From the NCBI GenBank assembly GCA_015698045.1, contig BLAL01000043.1, forward strand, positions 744,001 through 808,000: a DNA stretch of 64,000 nt. Reading direction: 5' to 3'. Below are positions 46,091 to 55,673 of the stretch, piece after piece (the stretch's first letter is position 1; each line of letters starts with the position of its first letter). The notes beneath the pieces were generated by a model. The model ran no database searches and was not told the origin of the DNA. It saw nothing but the letters and a program-made list of their open reading frames with translations. The stretch comes from Rhizophagus clarus (Eukaryota > Glomeromycota > Glomeromycetes > Glomerales > Glomeraceae). The position numbers and the translations under genes are program-made.

Positions 46091-47725
46091 CTATTGTAAA
46101 TTGATTATATGATCATAATCATGCACATATAAATATAAATTTTTATAACCAAGAACTTTAATATTATGTAAATTGAATTCATTTACTTCGTCTTTTAAAG
46201 AAAACAAATCCCCATCATCCATGATACGTCTTGATTCTCCACACTCTAAATAAGCTAAATATTCAACCATTTTCTTTTTCATAATATATTCCTTCAAATA
46301 AGACAAAATATCTCCCAAATCATTTACTATTAGAGTTTTAATTAATAACTTTCTAATAAAAGTATCCTGAATATTTACTAAAAATATTTCTAAATCGCTT
46401 ATATTTGGACAGAGTTCCAAACTTAAATATTCTAATTTCGAAGGAAGAATTTGTCCTAAATTTACTAATATAGTTGAACTAAGTTCGGCAGCATTTAAAT
46501 AATTATCAGGATCAAGATCAAATTCAATATAAAGATAATTAATATTTTGTATATTATTCATAATTATATCAAGTCCCTGATAAATGGTATCAATATCATG
46601 TCCAAAACTAAAACATCGAATTTTTCTACAATATTTTTCTATTGATTGAAGAAATATTTGTTTTCGTTCTCCTTGAAAATCATAATCTATCGCAAAATTT
46701 TCTAAATCATTCCCAAATTTCTTTAATAATAATTCTACTGAATCATCTTGTAATAAAATTTCAAACATGAATAAAGTTTTCAATTTAAATGGCTTTGCTA
46801 TATTAACCATTTGTTGAACAAATTTTGAATTTAAAGAATAACAATAAAGAATATGAATTGATTCTAAAACATTTAAATTATTAAATCCTTCTTTTAAATG
46901 ATCAACTATTTGTTCAAGGTCGACCGTGCAAAATATAATTGTATTTAAAGTATTTGAACAATTGGAATTTTTTAACGATAAAAATGGTTTATATAAAATT
47001 TCATTAGATTCAAATGATATTTTTTTAAGATCACGTTGCGAAATAATCATTTCTGAAAAATAATCCTTGACTGGGTTTCCATTAATTTTAAAATATGTGA
47101 TTAAACTACAATTAGAAACTAATAAATTTAAAATTGGAATGAGAGCATCTATTTTATCTGGTGATAGGTTAAGATCAAGCGTTAAATTTCTAATATTATA
47201 AACAAATCTTGGATAACCCAAAATCGATTCAAATATATCTTCGAGACATTCAATATTACTAGTTGATAATACAATCTCAAAAGAATGTAAATTCGCTTCA
47301 TTTTCAATCAAGATTTTAACTAATAATTTACAAATTAAACTAGTAAAACAAGTAGAATCCACAAATTTCTTCGTTAATTTCGTTACCCAATTTTCAACTG
47401 AAAGCTTGAAGTCTCTTGTATTTAAACGTTTAATAAAAGCGGGGTAATTAAATAATGTATTTGAAAAAATGTCGTTAAACTGATATTTTTCATTTAATTG
47501 TGCTTTATCATTTTCATTTAAATTATGTAATAAAATTTTAATAAAATGATAATTTTGAGTCGAATTTAAAAACGGTTCCTCCCATAACAATGGGACGGAA
47601 AGCCTGCACCAAATTCTGCTCACGAGTATACACGAATATAATGTCGAAATATCATCCTTAAAATATTGTATAATTTCGTTCGTTAATTCAATTAAATTTC
47701 CTGAACATATTTTTGAGCATGCCAT
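46091..47725 (-). CDS. F-box/LRR-like protein (subfamily A)
   Basis: A single-exon gene of 544 codons starting MACSKICSGNLIELTNEI. F-box at residues about 9-52 (STLYSCILVSRIWCRLSV, PLLWEEPF). LRR-like body with the subfamily hallmarks VLESIHILYCYSLNSKFVQQ, LGQILPSKLEYLSLEL, FLVNIQDTFIRKLLIK, YLKEYIMKKKMVEYLAY. It is the most diverged of the intact subfamily A members here. The leader is T-rich with A runs (TTTTTTCTTTTTTCCTTTAA). Likely SCF adaptor. Confidence 0.9.
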   Translation of the reverse strand: MACSKICSGNLIELTNEIIQYFKDDISTLYSCILVSRIWCRLSVPLLWEEPFLNSTQNYHFIKILLHNLNENDKAQLNEKYQFNDIFSNTLFNYPAFIKRLNTRDFKLSVENWVTKLTKKFVDSTCFTSLICKLLVKILIENEANLHSFEIVLSTSNIECLEDIFESILGYPRFVYNIRNLTLDLNLSPDKIDALIPILNLLVSNCSLITYFKINGNPVKDYFSEMIISQRDLKKISFESNEILYKPFLSLKNSNCSNTLNTIIFCTVDLEQIVDHLKEGFNNLNVLESIHILYCYSLNSKFVQQMVNIAKPFKLKTLFMFEILLQDDSVELLLKKFGNDLENFAIDYDFQGERKQIFLQSIEKYCRKIRCFSFGHDIDTIYQGLDIIMNNIQNINYLYIEFDLDPDNYLNAAELSSTILVNLGQILPSKLEYLSLELCPNISDLEIFLVNIQDTFIRKLLIKTLIVNDLGDILSYLKEYIMKKKMVEYLAYLECGESRRIMDDGDLFSLKDEVNEFNLHNIKVLGYKNLYLYVHDYDHIINLQ

Positions 47726-49330
47726 GTTTTAAAGGAAAAAAGAAAAAACAAAATAAAATGGGAAGCAAATTACGCCACGCCAAAATGAGCAAATTTATCT
47801 TTATCTTAAAATTACACACGTAGTTTCTTTATTAAGTAAGTCCCTCGTTTTTCCATATTCTTTACTTAATCTGTCGATTTTCTCATTTTTCTGCAATATT
47901 ATTCGTTCCTTGTCCTCCACCTCATTTTCCTTTTTCGACAGTGTGACGTAAGGTCACGAGATTTCTGCTGTGCCACAAGAAACAAAGAGCGAAAAAAAAT
48001 TAATTTTTTAGAATTATTAAATCAATGATTAAAAAAATTTATTTATTAAACCGAATGATTAATAATTTATTTTTTTTAACAGTTCTTTTAACCGATTACT
48101 AATAAATAAAGTGTTAAAAAAATTTTTTTTTTAAACCGGATAATCAAAAAAAATTTGACGATTTTTAAGTTTAATAACGAAAAATTATTATTTTTATTTT
48201 TATTAAAAAAAAAGATCTATTTTTTAATCGTTTCATTTTAAAAAAAATGATCTATTTTTTTTTTTAATTATTTAATCGAAAAGTGATTTTTTTTTTTTAA
48301 TCATTTCACTTAAAAAAAATGATTTTTTGGTTGCTTAATTGGAAAAAAATCGAAAAAAAAAATCTTTCTTCAATTATTTGAATAAGAAAATGATTTTTTT
48401 CTTTAAAAAAAAAAAAAATGGATTTTTTTTCACTGTAAAAACTATTTATTTTTCTATAATCAATAAAAATTAATTTTTTTTAATTGTTTATTAAACTACC
48501 CTAATGCTTAATATAACGGTTTATTAAATCAAATAATTAAAAAAAAAAAATTATTTATTAAACCAAATGTTTAATAATTTATTTTTTAACAATTTTTTAA
48601 CCGAATACTAATAAATAAATTGTTAAAAAAAATGTTTTTTTTTTAAACCGAATAATCAAAAACGAAAAGTTATTCTTTTTTTTTAAAAAAAAATACTACA
48701 TTTTTTTAATTATTTTTTTTTTTGTTTTTATGCAAATAAAACTGGTTTTTTTAGTTGTTTAATCGGAAAAAATTGAAAAAAAGACCAATTTTCTTAATTA
48801 TTTTGATTAAGAAAATGATTTTTTATTCTTATTGTCTTGATTAAAAAAAAATGAACTTTTTTTTAATCGTTTCACTGATATTTTCTATAATTAAAAAAAT
48901 TAATTTTTTAATGGTTTTTTAAACTACCTAATGCTTAATTTAACGAATGATTAATAATTTATTTTTGACAGTTTATTAACCAAATACTAATAAATTTATT
49001 AAAAAATTATTTGTTTTTTTTAAACTTATTTTTTAAACAATTTTTTAAACTGAATAACGAAAAATTATTTTCTTTTTAATTAAAAAAAAGATAAATAATA
49101 GAACATTTTTTAATAAAACAATTATTTTTCTTAATTAAATCGTTTCGTTTAAAAAAAATGACTTTTTTGTTGTTCAATTAGAAAAATAGAAAAACCAATT
49201 TTTTCTTAATTATTTTGATTAAGAAATAATTTTTCTTGATTGTTAATCGTTTTGACATTTTAATAAAAAATAAATAACAAAAATGATTTAATCATTTAAT
49301 AAAAAAAAAATAATTTTATGTTTATTTTTT
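47726..49330. repeat. Decayed AT-rich repeats, unit about 410-500 bp
   Basis: From about 48000 a pattern recurs three times. The block AATGATTAATAATTTATTTT appears near 48054, 48563 and 48945. It is followed by ACCGA(A/T)TACTAATAAATAAA and later by TTAATTATTTTGATTAAGAA AATGATTTTT (near 48375, 48796, 49206). Copies are heavily changed by A/T run length. The region is over 85 percent A+T and codes for nothing. It could be a dying satellite or repeats of an element. 47726-48000 is the F-box gene upstream flank. Confidence 0.6.
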
Positions 49331-50716
49331 CTTTCTCTAATACGTGTTAAAATAACTAAATCGAATTCAAATCCGAATAAATTATTAATAGGATTTGTTA
49401 TTTTAGTAATTGTATCCTGCGGAGATCTGTTGATGAAGTAACATCTAACTGTATATTTGATAAGGCTTGAATATCTGTTTCATTTAATGATTTCTTTTAA
49501 TATATTATATTATTAATTTTATTTTTAATTATTTTCTAATAATTTCTTTTAACATACTGTATATTATTATTAATTTAATTATTATTATTTTTTCGATTTC
49601 TTTAATTAGTCCGGAGTGTGACGAAGGACTATATATTTCTATGCAAAGGTTACACAAAATGCCCGTCTGTCCGCCCGCTCAAAAATTGAGTCCGATGCAT
49701 GATTGGTTCATTTAGTTACGCACGTACTCCGGACTTAACAACGGTTCTGGAACCATTCCCTAGTAAATATTATATGCCAGGAAACCGTTATAAGTCCGAA
49801 GCGAATGTATCACAAATTTTATTTTTATCTGTTTATATAAACGTAGCACAAAATTTCAATGACGTAACGTGTGCGCACAGCTGGACTTCTCCACGTGATC
49901 TTATATATTATTAATTTTATTTTTTTTTGTTTTCTCTTAATAAATATTACATATTAATTTTATTAATTTTTTAAGTGATTTCTTTTAATATACTGTATAT
50001 AATAATTAATTTTTATTGTCTACTAATGATTTCTTTTAATTATCAACTCCTCATCAACAGACTCGTAAAAATAAAAATCGTTTTTGCTGGAACATGAAAA
50101 GTAATAAGTTAATATTTTGTGTATTCCCGATTCTTAATAGTAATTTAGTTAAAGAAGGATGTAATATTTTAAATATAATATAGATTATTATATTTCAAAA
50201 CAAAAGTTTTAATTGATGATGATATATTAAAGTTAAATATTGAAAAATTTTGAAGTATTAATAATTATAAATCATGAAATAATAAAATGATTAGCATATT
50301 CATATGCTTATTTTTAAGCAATTTGTAAGTGGTTGAGTTTATTTGTCTTAATGAATATCTTGTGTAGAGCTATTAATTATAAAATTTTTTGATTTGTTAC
50401 CTATACTTATATTGTTCGAGTCCTGAAAATATAATAATTAATGAAAATAAAATATACAGTAGTAATAATAAAGTAAATCTAGATTAATAATTATAATATA
50501 AATAAATGATATAAATGATATAAATGAAAATATAATAATAATTATGATATAAAATGAAATAAATGTCATAAGTGTTATAAATGAAAATATAATAATAATA
50601 ATTACTATGATATAATGTAATGAAATAAACTACTAATTATGATGAAAATATATTAATATAGATTTGGAATATAATATGGAATTATCAATAATATAAATAT
50701 TATAATTTAAAAATTG
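49331..50716. other. Intergenic region with a GC-richer transposon-like segment
   Basis: 49605-49910 is GC-richer: AGTCCGGAGTGTGACGAAGG, CCCGTCTGTCCGCCCGCTC, CGTACTCCGGACTTAACAAC. The word AGTCCGGAGT is itself palindromic-like and recurs in reverse (ACTCCGGACT), which suggests element ends near 49608 and 49735. The frame at 49699-49914 has no recognised family. 50480-50640 holds two imperfect copies of an ATAAATGAAAATATAATAAT-type block. No gene is called. Confidence 0.4.
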
Positions 50717-51973
50717 TCAAAATTTCTTAAAATCTTTTAATGCTGTAATTTCGTTTTCTAATTGTTGAATCCGATTCTGTTGTTGACGATTATTTCTAAT
50801 TTGCATTTCAATAAACTCTGTTAAATTTCCATATTTTGCTTGTAAATAATTGTATTCTTTAAGTTGTTTGTTTTTAAATTCTATACTCTTTTCTAATGCA
50901 AGTATTCCTTCAGGTCGAAGGCCAATTAATTCTTTAACTTCTGGATCTTGTAAGATTACTTCCTTAAAATAAGTAGGGAAATCTTTTCCAAATTCGTTTG
51001 TTTTAATTGCTTTCTTCCATGATTCATAAAATTGTTGTTGCTGTTTGTGTTCTTCGGATTCCTTGAATATTACTGATCCTTTCATTCGTTTAATTATCTC
51101 TTTTTTGGTCACATCTTTACTTTGTGATCCTTTATATTTTGATCCTTCAGTGTATCTATTTAAAAGAATTTCTAACCTTTCTTTATTAATTTTTCCTTCC
51201 ATAAGGATTTTTCTTGCATATAAACAATTTAGATCACAATAATATTTTGGTTCATATCCTTCTTGAAGTTGTTCCATATTATTTTTTGATCCTTTTTTTC
51301 CACATTGATTGCATTCTATTGGTTGATATTCACCCTTAGATTTAGATATTCTTCTTTGAAATTTTTCTTCACATTTCAAACAAAGTGGCCCATATTTTTG
51401 TTCAATATTATCATCTTCTGGTGCTAGGTACTCATTATTAATAATAATATAATGTTTTTCATTTACAGAAACCCATGCTGTTTCTCTTCTTCCACATTCT
51501 TGACAAATTTTCATTTCTTTAGTAGGAGATCTTTTTTGTTGTTTATCATTTCTAAAAGATGGTCCCTGTGTAACTTCTTGATTAACGATTACTCTTTGAG
51601 ATTTATGTAATTGAGGTTCTTCTTGATTAACGATTACTCTTTGAGGTTTATGTAATCGAGGTTCTTCTTGATTAACGATTACTCTTTGAGGTTTATGTGA
51701 TTGAAGTTCTTCTTGATTAGCGATTACTCTTTGAGGTTTATGTAATTGAGGTTTATCTTGTTGAAATTTTCCTTTACACATTTTATGTCCTAATTCTCCA
51801 CAATTTTTACATCTAATTTCTGGGCATTCCCATTGCCAGTGTCCTTCTTTATGACAGTATAGACAGCCTGTTCCATATTTAGTTTTCTTAAGAGATTTTC
51901 TTTCATTAGAATTTTGGTTAAATCTTTTAAAAGCTTTCTTCGGTTTTACGGTTTCCCAATTATTGTCACTCAT
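50717..51973 (-). CDS. CCHC zinc-knuckle protein with 15-residue repeats and C-terminal coiled coil
   Basis: One exon, 418 codons, beginning MSDNNWETVKPKKAFKRF (basic). A canonical zinc knuckle CX2CX4HX4C is at residues 37-50, followed by an incomplete one (CX2CX4HX2C, 55-66). These normally bind single-stranded RNA or DNA. Residues 76-135 are four copies of a 15-residue repeat around LHKPQRVIVNQEEP. Two further paired-cysteine modules follow: CX2C-X27-CX2C at 157-191 and CX2C-X21-CX3C at 211-240, probably zinc ribbons. The end (about 365-415) is Gln/Leu/Glu-rich and likely coiled coil. It could be a host nucleic-acid-binding protein or a domesticated Gag-like protein. No reverse transcriptase or long terminal repeats are near. 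I do not recognise the full architecture. Confidence 0.82.
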   Translation of the reverse strand: MSDNNWETVKPKKAFKRFNQNSNERKSLKKTKYGTGCLYCHKEGHWQWECPEIRCKNCGELGHKMCKGKFQQDKPQLHKPQRVIANQEELQSHKPQRVIVNQEEPRLHKPQRVIVNQEEPQLHKSQRVIVNQEVTQGPSFRNDKQQKRSPTKEMKICQECGRRETAWVSVNEKHYIIINNEYLAPEDDNIEQKYGPLCLKCEEKFQRRISKSKGEYQPIECNQCGKKGSKNNMEQLQEGYEPKYYCDLNCLYARKILMEGKINKERLEILLNRYTEGSKYKGSQSKDVTKKEIIKRMKGSVIFKESEEHKQQQQFYESWKKAIKTNEFGKDFPTYFKEVILQDPEVKELIGLRPEGILALEKSIEFKNKQLKEYNYLQAKYGNLTEFIEMQIRNNRQQQNRIQQLENEITALKDFKKF

Positions 51974-53294
51974 TTTGATGATGATGATTGAAGAAATTCT
52001 TATTAAAATTTAACTAAAAGCTTCTTTGATAAGTTTCTTTGAAGATTTACTTTAAGCATTTTGCCAAATGAAGTCCTTTTATATTTAATTTGATTGTAAT
52101 GAATCATAACTTATGGTGTTGTATAAATTAATGTTAGTTATTTATAAATTTAAAAGTACATTAAAAAATTCACCATTTATGATTTATTATTAATATGAAC
52201 AAATTTTATGATAACTAATCACTGATCGTTTCAAAGCTTTAATTTTTATAAAATAAAGTGTATCTAGTATTTATTGCAGCAATTAAACTACATCATAAAT
52301 ATCACAATTATAGCTTAATAACTAGTATTTTACCAATAAAAAGCACTTAATTTGCATGTAAATCTGTTTTAGTATTTAATAATTTTATGATTTAGGTATT
52401 TATTATTAGTCATTATCCATAAAAAATTTGAAACATCACAATTTTCCAAAATAAGCGCAATTCTAACATCAAATGCGCAATATTGTAAAAATATATAAAA
52501 AAATCAATCATTTAATTAATAACAAATTATATCTTAACTAATATTATTATTTTTATCATATGACTGAACTAAAAAGGCAATAATTGATTATTTTTCCACA
52601 TAATTATTTTTAATATAACTTACTAAAAATTATTGTTTTAAACAAATAAGTAACTAAAAATTATTGTTTTAGACAAATAAGTATTTTAATAAATAAAATA
52701 TTAAATTTAGTGTGGCAAACCGATATTACCCTCAAATAATACTTTTAATGCTAGAAAATAAGATTCAGTATCTTTGTGTCAAAAGCCGTTATTAGCTCTC
52801 CCTTCCCTTTCTTTCTTTATGCTTCCCTCCATTTATTTTTTCTCCTTTCTCCTTTCCTTTTATTTTTTCATTGTCATTCTTTCCTTTCATTTTTCGTCTC
52901 TCCTATTTTTTTTTAGGCTTGGCTCATATAACTTCGATCAATAAGATAAGATGAATCATTTCCTTCTTTCATTTCATTTCTTTACTCTTTCTATTTTTAT
53001 TTTTATTGTTTGTTTCTTTTTTTACTAGATACAGTTATCTTTCTATTCGGATGGTCTCTATTTAAGTAAGTTTTTTATTCATTTTTTTTTCTTTTGTTTT
53101 TTCATTATCTTTACTAATTTATTTTTCTACTTCCCTTTCTTTTTGTCTCACTCCTTTTTTCTGTTTCCCTTGTTCTTTTTTCTTCCCCTCTTATATTCCC
53201 CTGCTTTGTGAATGGTCATATGCGCTAATCAAGATGATTTAAGTAATAATAATCCATCTTTATTGATTGATTAGTTTTACAGAAGGTTGATCCT
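51974..53294. other. Intergenic region, pyrimidine-rich at its right end
   Basis: 51974-52080 is the probable promoter/leader of the zinc-knuckle gene. At about 52620-52685 a 31-bp unit (AACTAAAAATTATTGTTTTA...) is duplicated in tandem. 52790-53205 is extremely C/T-rich (CCTTCCCTTTCTTTCTTT, TTCTCCTTTCTCCTTTCCTT). No gene. Confidence 0.55.
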
Positions 53295-54979
53295 CCCTAT
53301 AAGAAATCTGTATACGGAAAGGATACGTTTTATAAACGTTTGATATACATTTTTACCGATTCCGTATAATAATTCCGTATATTTAATACGTAATTCATTT
53401 TTGAATGTTTTTTAAAAAATTGGTGCATATGGAATGTATGCGGAAAAATTAATATATACGGAACGTATACGGAATTTTTGAACTTGTTTTTTTTAAATAA
53501 TGATTTTATCGATTTTATCATCATAAGTCATAACACGTGATCACGTGATTTTGTTATGATACGTTTTTTGTTTATATAAACCCAGCTTTGATCTTCCACC
53601 CTGTCTTCCTGTCTTCCTCTCCCTGATTTTTTATTTCGCTATTTTTTTTTTTTTTTTTAAAAAAAAAACTCTTTTTTTCTTTTATTTGTTGCCCCTCTTT
53701 TTTATTCTTACTTGCTACTCTTCTTTTAAAAACTTCTTTTCCTTTATTTTTCTAACTTCGTTGCCCTCTTTGAAAAAAAAAAAATTTTTTTTTGGTTTTA
53801 TTCTTTTATTCCCATTCATTACCCTCTCTTCTTTTTTTAAAAAAAATTTATTTTTGCCCCTTTTTTTATTGAATTATTTCTGGATGTTCTCCTCTGGCAG
53901 CATAGGTTAGAGGTTAAAGATGGACTAACCGTGACTACTGACACGAAGTTTGTCAGGACTGGGGAATAAAAAGCCTTATTTAGTGCAGGTATTTCCTGAG
54001 TCTCTAATTTAAAAAGAGAGGTTCCTATAAGCCAGGTTATGTAAGTTACCTTCTGCATTATTTTTCTAACTTTGTCATCCCCTTAAAAATCATTTTTTAT
54101 GTCCTTCCCTAACTTCGTTATTCCTTTTTCAAAAAAAAAAAAAAATTTTTTTTTTATCTATTTTACTTTTTTACTTCCACCTCACTATCCTTTCTTTTTT
54201 ATTCTTTTATTTTGTAGATCAGATTTTTTTTTGGCTGCTTGGTTCCTTTTTTCTTATTGCGGGTCAATTTTGAAGTACTTTTTTTTTGTAAGTCAGGTAG
54301 GCACCGGACGTTTGGAGATTTAGATGATTGCAGGTACTATATAGGCGGAGCTTATATTTTTTTTTTTTTTTTTTTTGCTTTTAGGTTGTCCGACTCCTGA
54401 TGACTTGGACGAATCCAGAATTATAGGCACAATAGAGAAGCGTTGGTCTAATTGAGTTAAAGAAACGTACTAGTGTCTTTTTTCATTTATTTTGAAGGAA
54501 TAGGTTATTTCTTTGGACTAAGTGCTTCTGGAGACTTTTGATTTCTTAAAAAAATCAAATTTCTTAAAGAAACATCAGTAGAAATAGTATTAATATTTCT
54601 TTTTGTTTTGGTTTGCAATAGTTGGTTTGATAGGAATAAACTATTCATAATATATTTGTGTTTTATTTTATTTTTTGATTTTTTGATTTAATAAATAAAA
54701 TTAAATTTATGTAAATAAAGTCTAGTAATAAATTGTAATAAATTGTAATATAAACAGTAAATTTAATAAGCAATAATATAAATTTCATGGTAAAACAGTG
54801 ATTAAATCATGTAAATTCCGTATGCATTCCATGCAAATTCCGTATCCAAACCATATTTATAGTGATACGGAATTGTGCAATTTTCCGTATCTTTTCAACG
54901 GTCTATTGTGATACGTTATTTCTAAGGAAAAAAATCGTATAAAAATCTTATTAAAAACGTATCCAGTTTTTTTATAGGG
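53295..54979. mobile_element. Non-autonomous DNA element with terminal inverted repeats and CCT target duplication
   Basis: The left end reads CCCTATAAGAAATCTGTATA then CGGAAAGGATACGTTTTATA. The right end, read in reverse complement, is CCCTATAAAAAAACTGGATA followed by CGTTTTTAATAAGA. The ends are imperfect inverted repeats, flanked on both sides by CCT (53292-53294 and 54980-54982), a 3-bp target duplication. Sub-terminal zones carry many ATTCCGTAT/ATACGGAA words on both sides. The interior is T/C-rich with non-coding GC-richer islands (53895-54055, 54230-54460), and no transposase was found. A 3-bp duplication is usual for PIF/Harbinger or CACTA elements, but the ends do not settle which. 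Confidence 0.65.
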
Positions 54980-55673
54980 CCTATGACGGGAATTAATTTA
55001 TGGTCTTCAAAAAATAATGATAATTTATACTATAGTTTGCATCCTTTAATAATAGAATTACATTTTGTTCATAAATGTTTATTTGTTCAGAAGAAAATCG
55101 TGATAGGGCTAATGAAGAATGTATTTTAAATAAATTTTATTATTTGTTTTATATGTAATTGTATCAATATGCATGTGACATATATTTTATAATAATAATA
55201 AAATCTTTTTACAATATATATTAATATACATGTCAAGTTATTTTATATTCATATTGTAATCATATGTGACATTAATATGTAATTATTTGCGACATAATAT
55301 TTAAATAATTGTTGAAGGATAATAGCATACATGTTATTAACTATGACAAAACATGAATATAATAGGGTGGTTATATGGATATCAAGAAAACCTGTATCGA
55401 TAATAAAGTAAGTAAAGGCTTTATTTTGAGTATGTAATAACTTTATTGCACAATAATTAAAAAATATTTTTTTTTTTTCTTGCAATTATTTAATACGATT
55501 TAGGAGATGTCTTGGTAGCAATTTTACCATAATGACAGATTTCTGTATGAATCAGTGCTCCCCATCAAGCAGATTATGTATGTTGTCGTGAAGGTCCATA
55601 TATAATACGATTCTGCGGTAAAAGGAAAGATATTATTTAAAATTTACAATGAAACTGCAATGTTGGTTATTAC
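54980..55673. other. Intergenic region
   Basis: AT-rich flank of the element. The frame at 55249-55485 (minus) is unsupported. 55520-55630 may hold one more decayed exon of the adjacent pseudogene (minus strand, after a TTTTACCGCAG acceptor-like word), but no reading is convincing. Confidence 0.4.

Noticed and set aside
53686..54323. Three frames inside the TIR element
   Set aside because: They read through T/C runs and do not resemble a transposase; element interior is treated as non-coding.
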